From: Stenogyne calaminthoides
Taxonomy: Eukaryota; Streptophyta; Magnoliopsida; Lamiales; Lamiaceae
Direction of reading: 5' to 3'
NCBI GenBank assembly: GCA_037126765.1
Contig: JBBCBC010000007.1
Coordinates: 28,219,667 to 28,283,666 of the forward strand
DNA: 64,000 bases
Part shown: one piece after another, positions 35,201 through 46,505 of the stretch
Layout of the letters: every line of letters starts with the position of its first letter
Position numbering within the stretch: position 1 is the stretch's first letter
Notes under the pieces: generated by a model
Databases searched by the model: none
What the model was told of the DNA's origin: nothing
The model's input: only the letters and a program-made list of their open reading frames with translations
Program-made: the position numbers and the translations under genes

Positions 35201-38200
35201 GTCTCACAGTTTCTCCGTCCCTCTAAAACTGATCAATCGGATAGTATTATAATATTTTTCTCTATCGCAACCCTCGTGTGATATTGTAATCGTTTTTCCC
35301 AAAGGATAATATGAGTGGGCAGTATAGGCATTTTTTTTCATAGATCAATGTAGTAGTGTTTTGCTTGTTCTTGTTGTAATTTTGATGGCAAGGATGAGCA
35401 ATGTCGGATGGAGGATTTGGAAAAAACAATTTGGGTTTTTGCCATTGGATGTTGAAAACTGTTTTGGCCATAACTTTTGACCTGGGTGTCCGTTTTCCTA
35501 TTATAACTATGTTTCAGAAACGTCTTGAAGTCTTCTACGTATCTCACAGCTTCGCCGTATCTCTAAAACTGACCCACCGGATAGTATTATAATTTTTTTC
35601 TCTATCTCAACCCTCGTGTGATATTGTAATCGTTTTTCCCAACGGATAATAAGAGTGGGTAGTATAGGAATATTTTTTTCATAGATCACTTTAGTAGGGT
35701 TTTGCTTGTTCTTTTTGTAATTTTGATCGCAAGGATGAGCGATGTCGGATGGAGGATCTGGAAAAAACGATTGGGGTTTTTGCCATTGGATGGTGAAAAA
35801 CTTTTTGGCCATAACTTTTGGCTCGAGTGTCCGTTTTTTTATTATAACCATGTTTCAGAAACTTCTTGAAGTCCTCTATATCTCTCATATCTTCGCAGTC
35901 CCTCTAAAACTGACCCACCGGATAGTATTATAATATTTTTATCTATCGCAACCCTCGTGTGATATTGTAATCGTTTTTCCCAACGGATAATATGGGTGGG
36001 CAGTATAGGCATTTTTTTTCATAGATCACTGTAGTAGTATTTTGCTTGTTCTTGTTGTAATTTTGATCGCAAGGATGAGCGATGTCGGATGGAGGATTTG
36101 GAAAAAATAATTGGGGTTTTTGCCATTTGATTTTGAAAACTGTTTTGGCCATAACTTTTGACTCAGGTGTCCGTTTTCCTATTATAACCATGTTTCAGAA
36201 ACGACTTGAAGTCCTCTATGTGTCTAACACCTTTGTCGTATCTCTAAAACTGACCCACCGGATAGTATTATAATATTTTTCTCTATCGCAACCCTCGTGT
36301 GATATTGTAATCTTTTTTCCCAACGGATAATATGAGTGGGTAGTATAAACATTTTTTTCATAGATCACTGTAGTAGGGTTTTGCTTGTTCTTTTTGTAAT
36401 TTTGATCGAAAGGATGAGCGATGTCGGATGGAGGATCTGGAAAAAACGATTGGGGGTTTTGCCATTGGACGGTGAAAACTGTTATGGCCATAACTTTTGA
36501 CTCGAGTGTTCGTTTTTCTATTATAACCATGTTTCAGATTTTTCTTGAAGTCCCCTACATGTCTCTCACAACCTTTCGTCCCCTCTAAAACTAATCCCAC
36601 GGATAGTATTATAATATTTTTCTATATCACAACCCTCGTGTGATAGTGTAATCGTTTTTCCCAACGGATAATATGGGTGGGCAGTATAGGCATATTTTTT
36701 CATAGATCACTGTAGTAGTATTTTGCTTGTTCTTGTTCTAATTTTGATCGCAAGGATGAGCGATGTCGGATGGAGGATTTGGAAAAAACAATTGGGGTTT
36801 TTTCCATTGGATGTTGAAAACTGTTTTGGCCATAACTTTTGACTCGGGTGTCCGTTTTCCTATTATAACCATGTTTCAGAAACGTCTTGAAGTCCTCTAC
36901 GTGTCTCACACCTTTCTCGTATCTCTAAAACTGACCCACCGGATAGTATTATAATATTTTTATCTATCGCAACCCTAATGTGATATTGTAATCATTTTTC
37001 CCAACGGATAATATGAGTGGGTAGTATAAGCATTTTTTTCATAGATCACTGTAGTAGGGTTTTGCTTGTTCTTTTTGTAATTTTGATCGAAAGGATGAGC
37101 GATGTCGGATGGAGGATCTGGAAAAAACGATTGGGGGTTTTGCCATTGGATGGTGAAAATTGTTATGGCCATAACTTTTGACTCGAGTGTTCGTTTTTCT
37201 ATTATAACCATGTTTCAGATTTTTCTTGAAGTCCCCTACATGTCTCACAGCTTCGCCGTCCCTATAAAACTGATCCACCGGATAGTATTATAATATTTTT
37301 CTCTATCGCAACCCTCGTGTGATATTGTAATCGTTTTTCCTAACGGATAATATGAGTGGGTAGTATAGGCAATTTTTTTATCATAGATCACTGTAGTAGG
37401 GTTTTTCTTGTTCTTGTTGTAATTTTGATCGCAAGGATGAGCGATGTCGGATGGAGGATCAGGAAAAAATAATTGGGGTTTTTGCCATTGGATGGTGAAA
37501 ACTATTTTGGCCATAACTTTTGACTCGGGTGTCCGTTTTCCTATTATAACCATGTTTCAAAAATGTCTTGAAGTCCTCTACATGTCTCACAGCTTCGTCG
37601 TCCCTCTAAAACTAAACAACCGAATAGTATTATAATATTTTTCTCTATCGCAACCCTCGTGTGATATTGTAATCGTTTTTCCCAACGGATAATATAAGTG
37701 GGCAGTATAGGCATTTTTTTTCATAGATCACTATATGCTTGTTCTTTTTATAATTTTGATCGCAAGGATGAGCGATGTCGGATGGAGGATCTGGAAAAAA
37801 CGATTGGGGGTTTTGCCATTGGATGGTGAAAACTGTTATGGCCACAACTTTTGGCTCGAGTGTCCGTTTTTTTATTAAGCCATGTTTCAGAAACGTCTTG
37901 AAGTCCTATATGTCTCACAGCTTCGCAGTCCCTCTAATACTGACTAACCAGATAGTATAATAATATTTTTCTCCATCGCAACCCTCGTGTGATATTGTAA
38001 TCGTTTTTCCCAACGGATAATATGAGTGGGTAGTATAGGCATTTTTTTTCATAGATCACTGTAGTAGGGTTTTGCTTGTTCTTGTTGTAATTTTGATCGC
38101 AAGGATGAGCGATGTCGGATGGAGGATCTGGAAAAAACAATTGGGGTTTTTGCCATTGGATGGTGAAAACTGTTTTGGCCATAACTTTTGGATCGGGTGT

Positions 38201-38900
38201 CCGTTTTCCTACTATAACCACGTTTCAGAAACGTCTTGAAGTCCTCTACGTGTCTCACAGCTTTGCCGTCTCTCTAAAAGATACCCACCGATACTATTAT
38301 AATATATTTCTCTATCGCAACCCTCGTGTGATATTGTAATCATTTTTCCCAACGGATAATATGAGTGGGTATTATAGGCATTTTTTTTTCATAGATCACT
38401 TTAGTAGGGTTTTGCTTGTTCTTTTTGTAATTTTGATCGCAAGGATGAGCGATGTCGGATGGAGGATCAGGAAAAAATAATTGGGGTTTTTGCCATTGGA
38501 TGATGAAAACTGTTTTGGCCATAACTTTTGAGTCGGGTGTCCGTTTTTCTATTATAACCATGTTTCAGAAATGACTTGAAGTCCTATACATGTCTCACAG
38601 CATCGCCGTACCTCTAAAACTGACCCACCAGATAGTATTATAATATTTTTCTCTATCGCAACCCTCGTGTGATATTGTAATCGTTTTCCCAACGGATAAT
38701 ATGAGTGGGCAGTATAGGCATTTTTTTTCATAGATCATTGTAGTAGGGTTTTGCTTGTTCTTGTTGTAATTTTGATCGCAAGGATGAGCGATGTCGGATG
38801 GAGGATCTGGAAAAAACAATTGGGGTTTTTGCCATTGGATGGTGAAAACTGTTTTGGCCATAACTTTTGGCTCGAGTGTCCGTTTTTTTATTATAACCAT

Positions 38901-38911
38901 GTTTCAGAAAC
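38901..38911. repeat. Conserved 11-bp dyad in the monomer (example copy)
   Basis: GTTTC-A-GAAAC is a perfect inverted repeat of five bases around one central base. The class B version GTTTC-G-GAAAC keeps the same symmetry although it differs in the centre. The dyad recurs in most monomers, just before gtcttgaag or gttttgaag. A few subtypes break it (gtttcaaaaat, gtttaggaaac). A protein-binding site is possible but not shown. Confidence 0.8.
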
Positions 38912-39122
38912 TTCTTGAAGTCCTCTATATGTCTCATAGCTTCGCCATCCCTCTAAAACTGACCCACCGGATAGTATTATAATATTTTTCTCTATCGCAA
39001 CCCTCGTGTGATATTGTAATCATTTTTCCCAACGGATAATATGAGTGGGTAGTATAGGCATTTTTTTTTCATAGATCACTGTAGTAGGGTTTTGCTTGTT
39101 CTTTTTGTAATTTTGATCGCAA

Positions 39123-39150
39123 GGATGAGCGATGTCGGATGGAGGATCAG
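39123..39150 (+). repeat. Four-unit heptamer microrepeat within the monomer (example copy)
   Basis: ggatgag, cgatgtc, ggatgga and ggatcag are four consecutive 7-bp words of the form (g/c)gatnnn. The block is kept in nearly every monomer of the window, with single-base variants such as gacctgg for the fourth unit in some subtypes. It may be a trace of how the monomer arose, or a conserved protein-binding segment. Confidence 0.8.
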
Positions 39151-39315
39151 GAAAAAATAATTGGGGTTTTTGCCATTGGATGGTGAAAACTGTTTTGGCC
39201 ATAACTTTTGACTCGGGTGTCCGTTTTCCTATTATAACCATGTTTCAAAAATGTCTTGAAGTCCTCTACATGTCTCACAGCTTCGTCGTCCCTCTAAAAC
39301 TGAACAACCGGATAG

Positions 39316-39325
39316 TATTATAATA
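39316..39325. repeat. Conserved AT palindrome in the monomer (example copy)
   Basis: TATTATAATA is a perfect 10-bp palindrome, present in most monomers just before the tttttctctatc run. Monomers reading ggataatattataatatt (for example 7689-7702) extend it to a perfect 14-bp palindrome. Variants with gtattattata or gtataataata lose it. Confidence 0.8.
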
Positions 39326-40697
39326 TTTTTCTCTATCGTAACCCTCGTGTGATATTGAAATCGTTTTTCCCAACGAATAATATGAGTGGCCAGTATAGGC
39401 ATTTTTTTTCATAGATCGCTGTAGTAGGGTTTTGCTTGTTCTTGTTGTAATTTTTTTCGCAAGGATGAGCGATGTTCATTGGAGGATCTGGAAAAAACAA
39501 TTGGGGTTTTTGCCATTGGATAGTGAAAACTGTTTTGGCCATAACTTTTGACTCGGGTGTCCGTTTTCCTATTATAACCACGTTTCAGAAACGTCTTGAA
39601 GTCCTCTACGTGTCTAACAGCTTTGTCGTATCTCTAAAAGTGACCCACCGATACTATTATAATATTTTTCTCTATCGCAACCCTCGTGTGATATTGTAAT
39701 CATTTTTCCCAACGGATAATATGAGTGGGTATTATAGGCATTTTTTTTTCATAGATCACTGTAGTAGGGTTTTGCTTGTTCTTTTTGTAATTTTGATCGC
39801 AAGGATGAGCGATGTCGGATGGAGGATCAGGAAAAAATAATTGGGGTTTTTGCCATTGGATGGTGAAAACTGTTTTGGCCATAACTTTTGACTCGGGTGT
39901 CCGTTTTTCTATTATAACCATGTTTCAGAAATGTCTTGAAGTCCTCTACATGTCTCACAGCATCGCCGTCCCTCTAAAACTTACCAACCGGATAGTATTA
40001 TAATATTTTTCTCTGTCGCAACCCTTGTGTGATATTGTAATCGTTTTTCCCAACAAATAATATGAGTGGCCAGTATAGGCATTTTTTTTCATAGATCACT
40101 GTAGTAGGGTTTTGCTTGTTATTGTTGTAATTTTGATCGCAAGGATGAGCGATGTCGGATGGAGGATCTGGAAAAAACAATTGGGGTTTTTGCCATTGGA
40201 TAGTGAAAACTGTTTTGGCCATAACTTTTGACTCGGGTGTCCGTTTTCCTATTATAACCACGTTTCAGAAACGTCTTTAAGTCCTCTACGTGTCTCACAG
40301 ATTTGTCGTCTCTCTAAAAGTGACCCACCGGATAGTATTATAATATTTTTCTCTATCGCAACCCTCGTGTGATATTGTAATCATTTTTCCCAACGGATAA
40401 TATGAGTGGGTATTATAGGCATTTTTTTTCATAGATCACTGTAGTAGGGTTTTGCTTGTTCTTTTTGTAATTTTAATCGCAAGGATGAGCGATGTCGGAT
40501 GGAGGATCAGGAACAAATAATTGGGGTTTTTGCCATTGGATGGTGAAAACTGTTTTGGCCATAACTTTTGACTCGGGTGTCCGTTTTTCTATTATAACCA
40601 TGTTTCAGAAATATCTTGAAGTCCTCTACATGTCTCACAGCATCGTCTTCCCTCTAAAACTGACCCACCGGATAGTATTATAATATTTTTCTCTATC

Positions 40698-43600
40698 ATA
40701 AACCCTCGTGTGATATTTTAATCATTTTTCCCATCGGATAATATGAGTGGGTTGTATAGGCATTTTTTTTAGATAGATCCTTTGTAGTAGGGTTTTGCTT
40801 GTTCTTGTTGTAATTTTGATCGCAAGGATGAGCGATGTCGGATGGAGGATCGAAAAAAAAAAATTTTGGGTTTTTTGCCATTGGATGGTGAAAACTATTT
40901 TGGCCATAACTATTGACTCGGGTGTCCGTTTCCCTATTATAACCTTGTTTAGGAAACTTTTTGAAGTCGTCTACATGTCTCACACCTTCGCCGTCCCTCT
41001 AAAACTGACCAACCGGATATTATTATAATATTTTTCTCTATCGCAACCCTCGTATGATATTGTAATCGTTTTTCCCAACGGATAATATGAGTGGGTAGTA
41101 TAGGCATTTTTTTTCATAGATCACTGTAGTAGGGTTTTGCTTGTTCTTTTTGTAATTTTGATCGCAAGGAGGAGCGATGTCGGATGGAGGATCTGGAAAA
41201 AACGATTGGGGGTTTTGCCATTGGATGGTGAAAACTTTTATGGCCATAACTTTTGACTCGGGTGTCCGTTTTCCTATTATAACCTTGTTTAGGAAACTTT
41301 TTGAAGTCGTCTACATGTCTCATGACTTTGTCCCTCTCTAAAAGTTACCCACCGGATAGTATTATAATATTTTTTCTCTATCGCAACCCTCGTGTGATAT
41401 TGTAATCGTTTTTCCCAACGGATAATATGAGTGGGTAGTATAGGCATTTTTTTTCATAGATCACTGTAGTAGGGTTTTGCTTGTTCTTGTTGTAATTTTG
41501 ATCGCAAGGATGAGCGATGTCGGATGGAGGATCTAGAAAAAATGATTGGGGTTTTTGCCATTGGATGGGGAAAACTATTTTGGCCATAACTTTTGACTTT
41601 TCGGTGTCCGTTTTTTCCAATTATAACCATGTTTGTAAATATCTTGAAGTCCTCTACATGTCTCACACAATCATCGTCCCTCTAAAACCGACCCAACCGG
41701 ATAATATTATAATATTTATCTCTAACGCAACCCTCATGTGATATTGTAATCGTCTTTCCCATCGAATAATATGAGTGTGCAGTATAGGCATTTATTTTCA
41801 TAGATCACTGTAGTAGGGTTTTGCTTGTTCTTGTTGTAATTTTGATCGCAAGGATGAGCGATGTCGGATGGAGGATCAGGAAAAAATAATTTTGATTTTT
41901 GCCATTGGATGGTGAAAACTATTTTGGCCATAACTTTTGACTCGGGTGTCCGTTTTCCTATTATAACCTTGTTTCGGAAACGTTTTGAAGTCGTCTACAT
42001 GTCTCACAACTTTGCTGTCCTTCTAAAATTGACAAACCGGATAGTATTATAATATTTTTCTCTATCGCAACCCTCGTGTGATATTGTAATCATTTTTCCC
42101 AACGGATAATATGAGTGGGTAGTATAGGAATATTTTTTTTCATAGATCACTGTAGTAGGGTTTTGCTTGTTCTTGTTGTAATTTTGATCGCAAGGATGAG
42201 CGATGTCGGATGGAGGATCTGGAAAAAACAATTGGGGTTTTTGCCATTGGATGGTGAAAACTGTTTTGGCCATAACTTTTGACTCGGGTGTCCGTTTTCC
42301 TATTATAACCTTGTTTCGGAAACTTCTTGAAGTCCTCTACATGTCTCACAGCTTTGTCGTCTCTCTAAAAGTTACCCACCGGATAGTATTATAATATTTT
42401 TCTCTATCGCAACCCTCGTGTGATATTGTAATCATTTTTCCCAACGGATAATATGAGTGGGTATTATAGGCATTTTTTTTTCATAGATCACTGTAGTAGG
42501 GTTTTGCTTGTTCTTTTTGTAATTTTGATCGCAAGGAGGATGAGCGATGTCGGATGGAGGATCGGGAAAAAATAATTGGGGTTTTTTGCCATTGGATGGT
42601 GAAAAACTATTTTTGCCATAACTTTTGACTCGGGTGTCCGTTTTTTCTATTATAACCATGTTTTGTAAAATATCTTGAAGTCCTCTACATGTCTCCAAAC
42701 ATCGTCGTCCCTCTAAAACCTGACCCAACCGGATAGTATTATAATATTTTTCTCTATCGCAACCCCGTGTGTGATATTTTAATCGTTTTTCCCAACGGAT
42801 AATATGAGTGGGTTGTATAGGCATTTTTTTTTCATAGATCTTTGTAGTAGGGTTTTGCTTGTTCTTGTTGTAATTTTGATCGCAAGGATGGCGATGTCGG
42901 ATGGAGGGATGGAAAAAAATAATTGGGGTTTTTTACCATTGGATGGTGAATTTTTTTTGGCCATAACTTTTGACTCGGGTGTCCGTTTTTCCTATTATAA
43001 CCTTGTTTAGGAATCTTTTTGAAGTCGTCTACATGTCTCACACCTTCGCCGTCTCTCTAAAACTAACCAACCGGATATTATTATAATATTTTTCTTTATC
43101 GCAACCCTCGTATGATATTGTAATCGTTTTTCCCAACGGATAATATGTGTGGGTAGCATAGGCATTTTTTTTTCATAGATCACTGTAGTAGGGTTTTGCT
43201 TGTTCTTTTTGTAATTTTGATCGCAAGGAGGAGCGATGTCGGATGGAGGATCTGGAAAAAACGATTGGGGGTTTTGCCATTGGATGGTGAAAACTTTTAT
43301 GGCCATAACTTTTGACTCGGGTGTCCGTTTTCCTATTATAACCTTGTTTCGGAAACGTTTTGAAGTCGTCTACATGTCTCACACCTTTGCTGTCCTTCTA
43401 AAATTGACAAACCGGATAGTATTATAATATTTTTCTCTATCGCAACCCTCGTGTGATATTGTAATCGTTTTTCCCAACGGATAATATGAGTGGGTAGTAT
43501 AGGAATATTTTTTTCATAGATCACTGTAGTAGGGTTTTGCTTGTTATTTTTGTAATTTTGATTGCAAGGATGTGCGATGTCGGATGGAGGATCTGGAAAA

Positions 43601-46505
43601 AACGATTGGGGGTTTTGTCATTGGATGGTGAAAACTGTTATGGCCATAACTTTTGACTCGGGTGTCCGTTTTTCTATTATAACCATGTTTCAGAAACGTC
43701 TTGAAGTCCTCTACATGACTCACAGCTTCACCGTCCCTAATAAACTGACCCACCGGATAGTATTATAATATTTTTCTCTATCGCAACCCTCGTGTGATAT
43801 TGTAATCGTTTTTCCCAACGGATAATATGAGTGGGTAGTATAGGCATTTTTTTTCATAGATCACTGTAGTAGGGTTTTGCTTGTTCTTGCTGTAATTTTG
43901 ATCGCAAGGATGAGCGATGTCGGATGGAGGATCTGGAAAAAATAATTGGGGTTTTTGCCATTGGATGGTGAAAACTATTTTGGCCATAACTTTTTACTCG
44001 GGTGTCCGTTTTCCTATTATAACCTTGTTTCGGAAACGTTTTGAAGTCGTCTACATGTCTAACACCTTCGCCGTCCCTCTAAAACTGACCAACCGGATAG
44101 TATTATAATATTTTTCTCTATCGCAACCCTCGTGTGATATTGTAATCGTTTTTACCAACGGATAATATGAGTTGGCAGTATAGGAATATTTTTTTCATAG
44201 ATCACTGTAGTAGGGTTTTGCTTGTTCTTGTTGTAATTTTGATTCCAAGGATGAGCGATGTCGGATGGAGGATCAGGAAAAAATAATTGGGGTTTTTGCC
44301 ATTGGATGGTGAAAACTGTTTTGGCCATAACTTTTAACTCGGGTGTCCGTTTTCCTATTATAACCTTGTTTTGGAAATGTATTGAAGTCGTCTACATGTC
44401 TCACACCTTCACCGTCCCTCTAAAATTGACCTACCGGATAGTATTATAATATTTTTCTCTATTGCAACCCTCGTGTGATATTGTAATTGTTTTTCCCAAC
44501 GGATAATATGAGTGGGTAGTATAGGCATTTTTTTTCATAGATCACTGTAGTAGGGTTTTGCTTGTTCTTGTTGTAATTTTGATCGCAAGGATGAGCGATG
44601 TCGGATGGAGGATCAGGAAAAAATAATTGGGGTTTTTGCCATTGGATGGTGAAAACTGTTTTGGCCATAACTTTTGACTCGGGTGTCCGTTTTCCTATTA
44701 TAACCTTGTTTCGGAAACGTTTTGAAGTCGTCTACATGTCTCACACCTTTGCTGTCCTTCTAAAATTGACAAACCGGATAGTATTATAATATTTTTCTCT
44801 ATCGCAACACTCGTGTGATATTGTAATCGTTTTTCCCAACGGATAATATGAGCGGGTAGTATAGGAATATTTTTTTCATAGATCACTGTTGTAGGATTTT
44901 GCTTGTTCTTTTTGTAATTTTGATTGCAAGGATGAGCGATGTCGGATGGAGGATCTGGAAAAAACGATTGGGGGTTTTGTCATTGGATGGTGAAAACTGT
45001 TATGGCCATAACTTTTGACTCAGGTGTCCGTTTTTCTATTATAACCATGTTTCAGAAACGTCTTGAAGTCCTCTACATGACTCACAGCTTCACCGTCCCT
45101 CATAAACTGACCCACCGGATAGTATTATAATATTTTTCTCTATCGCAACCCTCGTGTGATATTGTAATCGTTTTTCCCAACGGATAATATGAGTGGGTAG
45201 TATAGGCATTTTTTTTCATAGATCACTGTAGTAGGGTTTTGCTTGTTCTTGCTGTAATTTTTATCGCAAGGATGAGCGATGTCGGATGGAGGATCTGGAA
45301 AAAATAATTGGGGTTTTTGCCATTGGATGGTGAAAACGGTTTTGGCCATAACTTTTTACTCGGGTGTCCGTTTTCCTATTATAACCTTGTTTCGGAAACG
45401 TTTTGAAGTCGTCTACATGTCTAACACATTCGTCGTCCCTCTGAAACTGACCAACCGGATAGTATTATAATATTTTTCTCTATCGCAACCCTCGTGTGAT
45501 ATTGTAATCGTTTTTCCCAACGGATAATATGAGTGGGCAGTATAGGCATTTTTTTTTCATAGATCACTGTAGTAGGGTTTTGCTTGTTCTTGTTGTAATT
45601 TTGATCGCAAGGATGAGCGATGTCGGATGGAGGATCAGGAAAAAATAATTGGGGTTTTTGCCATTGGATGGTGAAAACTGTTTTGGCCATAACTTTTGAC
45701 TCGGGTGTCCGTTTTCCTATTATAACCTTGTTTCGGAAACGTTTTGAAGTCGTCTACATGTCTCACACCTTCGTCGTCCCTCTAAACCTGACCTACTGGA
45801 TAGTATTATAATATTTTTCTCTATTGCAACCCTCGTGTGATATTGTAATTCTTTTTCCCAACGGATAATATGAGTGGGTAGTATAGGCATTTTTTTTCAT
45901 AGATCACTGTAGTTGGGTTTTGCTTGTTCTTTTTGTAATTTTGATCGCAAGGATGAGCGATGTCGGATGGAGGATCTGGAAAAAACGATTGGGGGTGTTG
46001 CCATTGGATGGTGAAAACTGTTATAGCCATAACTTTTGACTCGAGTGTCCATTTTTCTATTATAACCATCTTTCAGAAACGTCTTGAAGTCCTCTACATG
46101 TCTCACAACTTCGCCGTCCCTCTTAAACTGACCCACCGGATAGTATTATAATATTTTTCTCTATCGCAACCCTCGTGTGATATTGTATTCGTTTTTCCCA
46201 ATGGATAATATGAGTGGGTAGTATAGGCATTTTTTTTCATAGATAACTGTAGTAGGGTTTTGCTTGTTCTTGTTGTAATTTTGATCTCAAGGATGAGCGA
46301 TGTCGGATGGAGGATCTGGAAAAAATAATTGGGGTTTTTGCCATTTGATGGTGAAAACTGTTTTGGCCATAACTTTTTACTCGGGTGTCCCTTTTCCTAT
46401 TATAACCTTGTTTCAGAAACGTTTTGAAGTCGTCTACATGTTTCACACATTCGTCGTCCCTCTAAAACTGACAAACAGGATAGTATTATAATATTTTTCT
46501 CTATC
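40698..46505 (+). repeat. 340-bp satellite array, block VIII (mixed class A and B)
   Basis: About 17 monomers with frequent class B copies (cttgtttcggaaacgttttg). A four-monomer period of about 1362 bp is seen at 43.5-45.9 kb: the monomer starts at 43917 and 45279, and at 44258 and 45620, correspond in type, as do the gttttgtcattgg/ctacatgactcac monomers at about 43.58 and 44.94 kb. Positions 41600-41720 and 42540-43020 contain clustered indels. Confidence 0.94.

Larger units (their letters stand above)
38997..39337 (+). repeat. Reference satellite monomer (341 bp)
   Basis: Given as a type copy, starting at gcaaccctcgtgtgatattg. Landmarks in order: T5 run then cccaacggataatatgagtg (39023-39047), gtagtataggca (39049-39060), a T9 run (39061-39069), atagatcactgtagtaggg, ctttttgtaattttgatcgc, four heptamers (39123-39150), A-run with taattgggg, tttttgccattggatgg, tgaaaactgttttggcc, ataacttttgactcgggtgt, ccgttttcctattataacca, the dyad region (39242-39252, imperfect here), cttgaagtcctctacatgtc, tcgtccctctaaaactgaac, ggatagtattataat (palindrome 39316-39325) and a closing tttttctctatc. 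T- and A-run length is the main source of length variation between monomers. Confidence 0.95.
27164..40697 (+). repeat. 340-bp satellite array, block VII (class A)
   Basis: About 40 class A monomers. Subregions: 27.4-28.1 kb resembles 3.4-4.0 kb. 29.2-33.0 kb shows a three-monomer period of about 1022 bp, with ctctttgtgtctcacaa, taacccgagtttccg and gggttgtataggtatt as markers. 34.7-37.4 kb is a clean dimeric array. 37.4-40.7 kb contains ggatcaggaaaaaataattgg monomers alternating with ggccagtataggc or gggtattataggc forms. One monomer at about 29.8-30.1 kb carries ggcgattggggttttggcc, like block I. I see no gene, tRNA or unrelated insertion in the block. Confidence 0.96.

Noticed and set aside
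38901..38930. CENP-B box
   Set aside because: I looked for nttcgnnnnanncgggn around the gtttcggaaac and cttcgccgtcc words on both strands. The required cggg at the right distance is absent.
39081..39095. Telomere-like word gtagtagggtttt
   Set aside because: Occurs once per monomer and not as tandem tttaggg units.
38997..39241. Recurring 69-82-residue minus-strand frames (MVIIGKRTPESKV and MRHVEDFKTF types)
   Set aside because: Two of these lie in different frames of the same strand over the same bases. All track the repeat, and none resembles a known protein. They are chance open frames in a repeated AT-rich unit.
39132..39323. Recurring 63-residue plus-strand frame starting MSDGGSGK, found in most monomers
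   Set aside because: It repeats with the satellite, is overlapped antisense by other open frames, ends at the fixed taa in attataa and is broken in many monomers by T-run or A-run changes. The 340-bp period is not a multiple of three, so it never joins the next copy. No codon-level constraint can be seen.
38997..39337. Monomer as a dimer of two 170-bp halves
   Set aside because: The halves do not align. The only internal likeness I see is cccaacggataatat with cccaccggatagtat, about 65-70 bp apart, which is too short to support a dimer origin.
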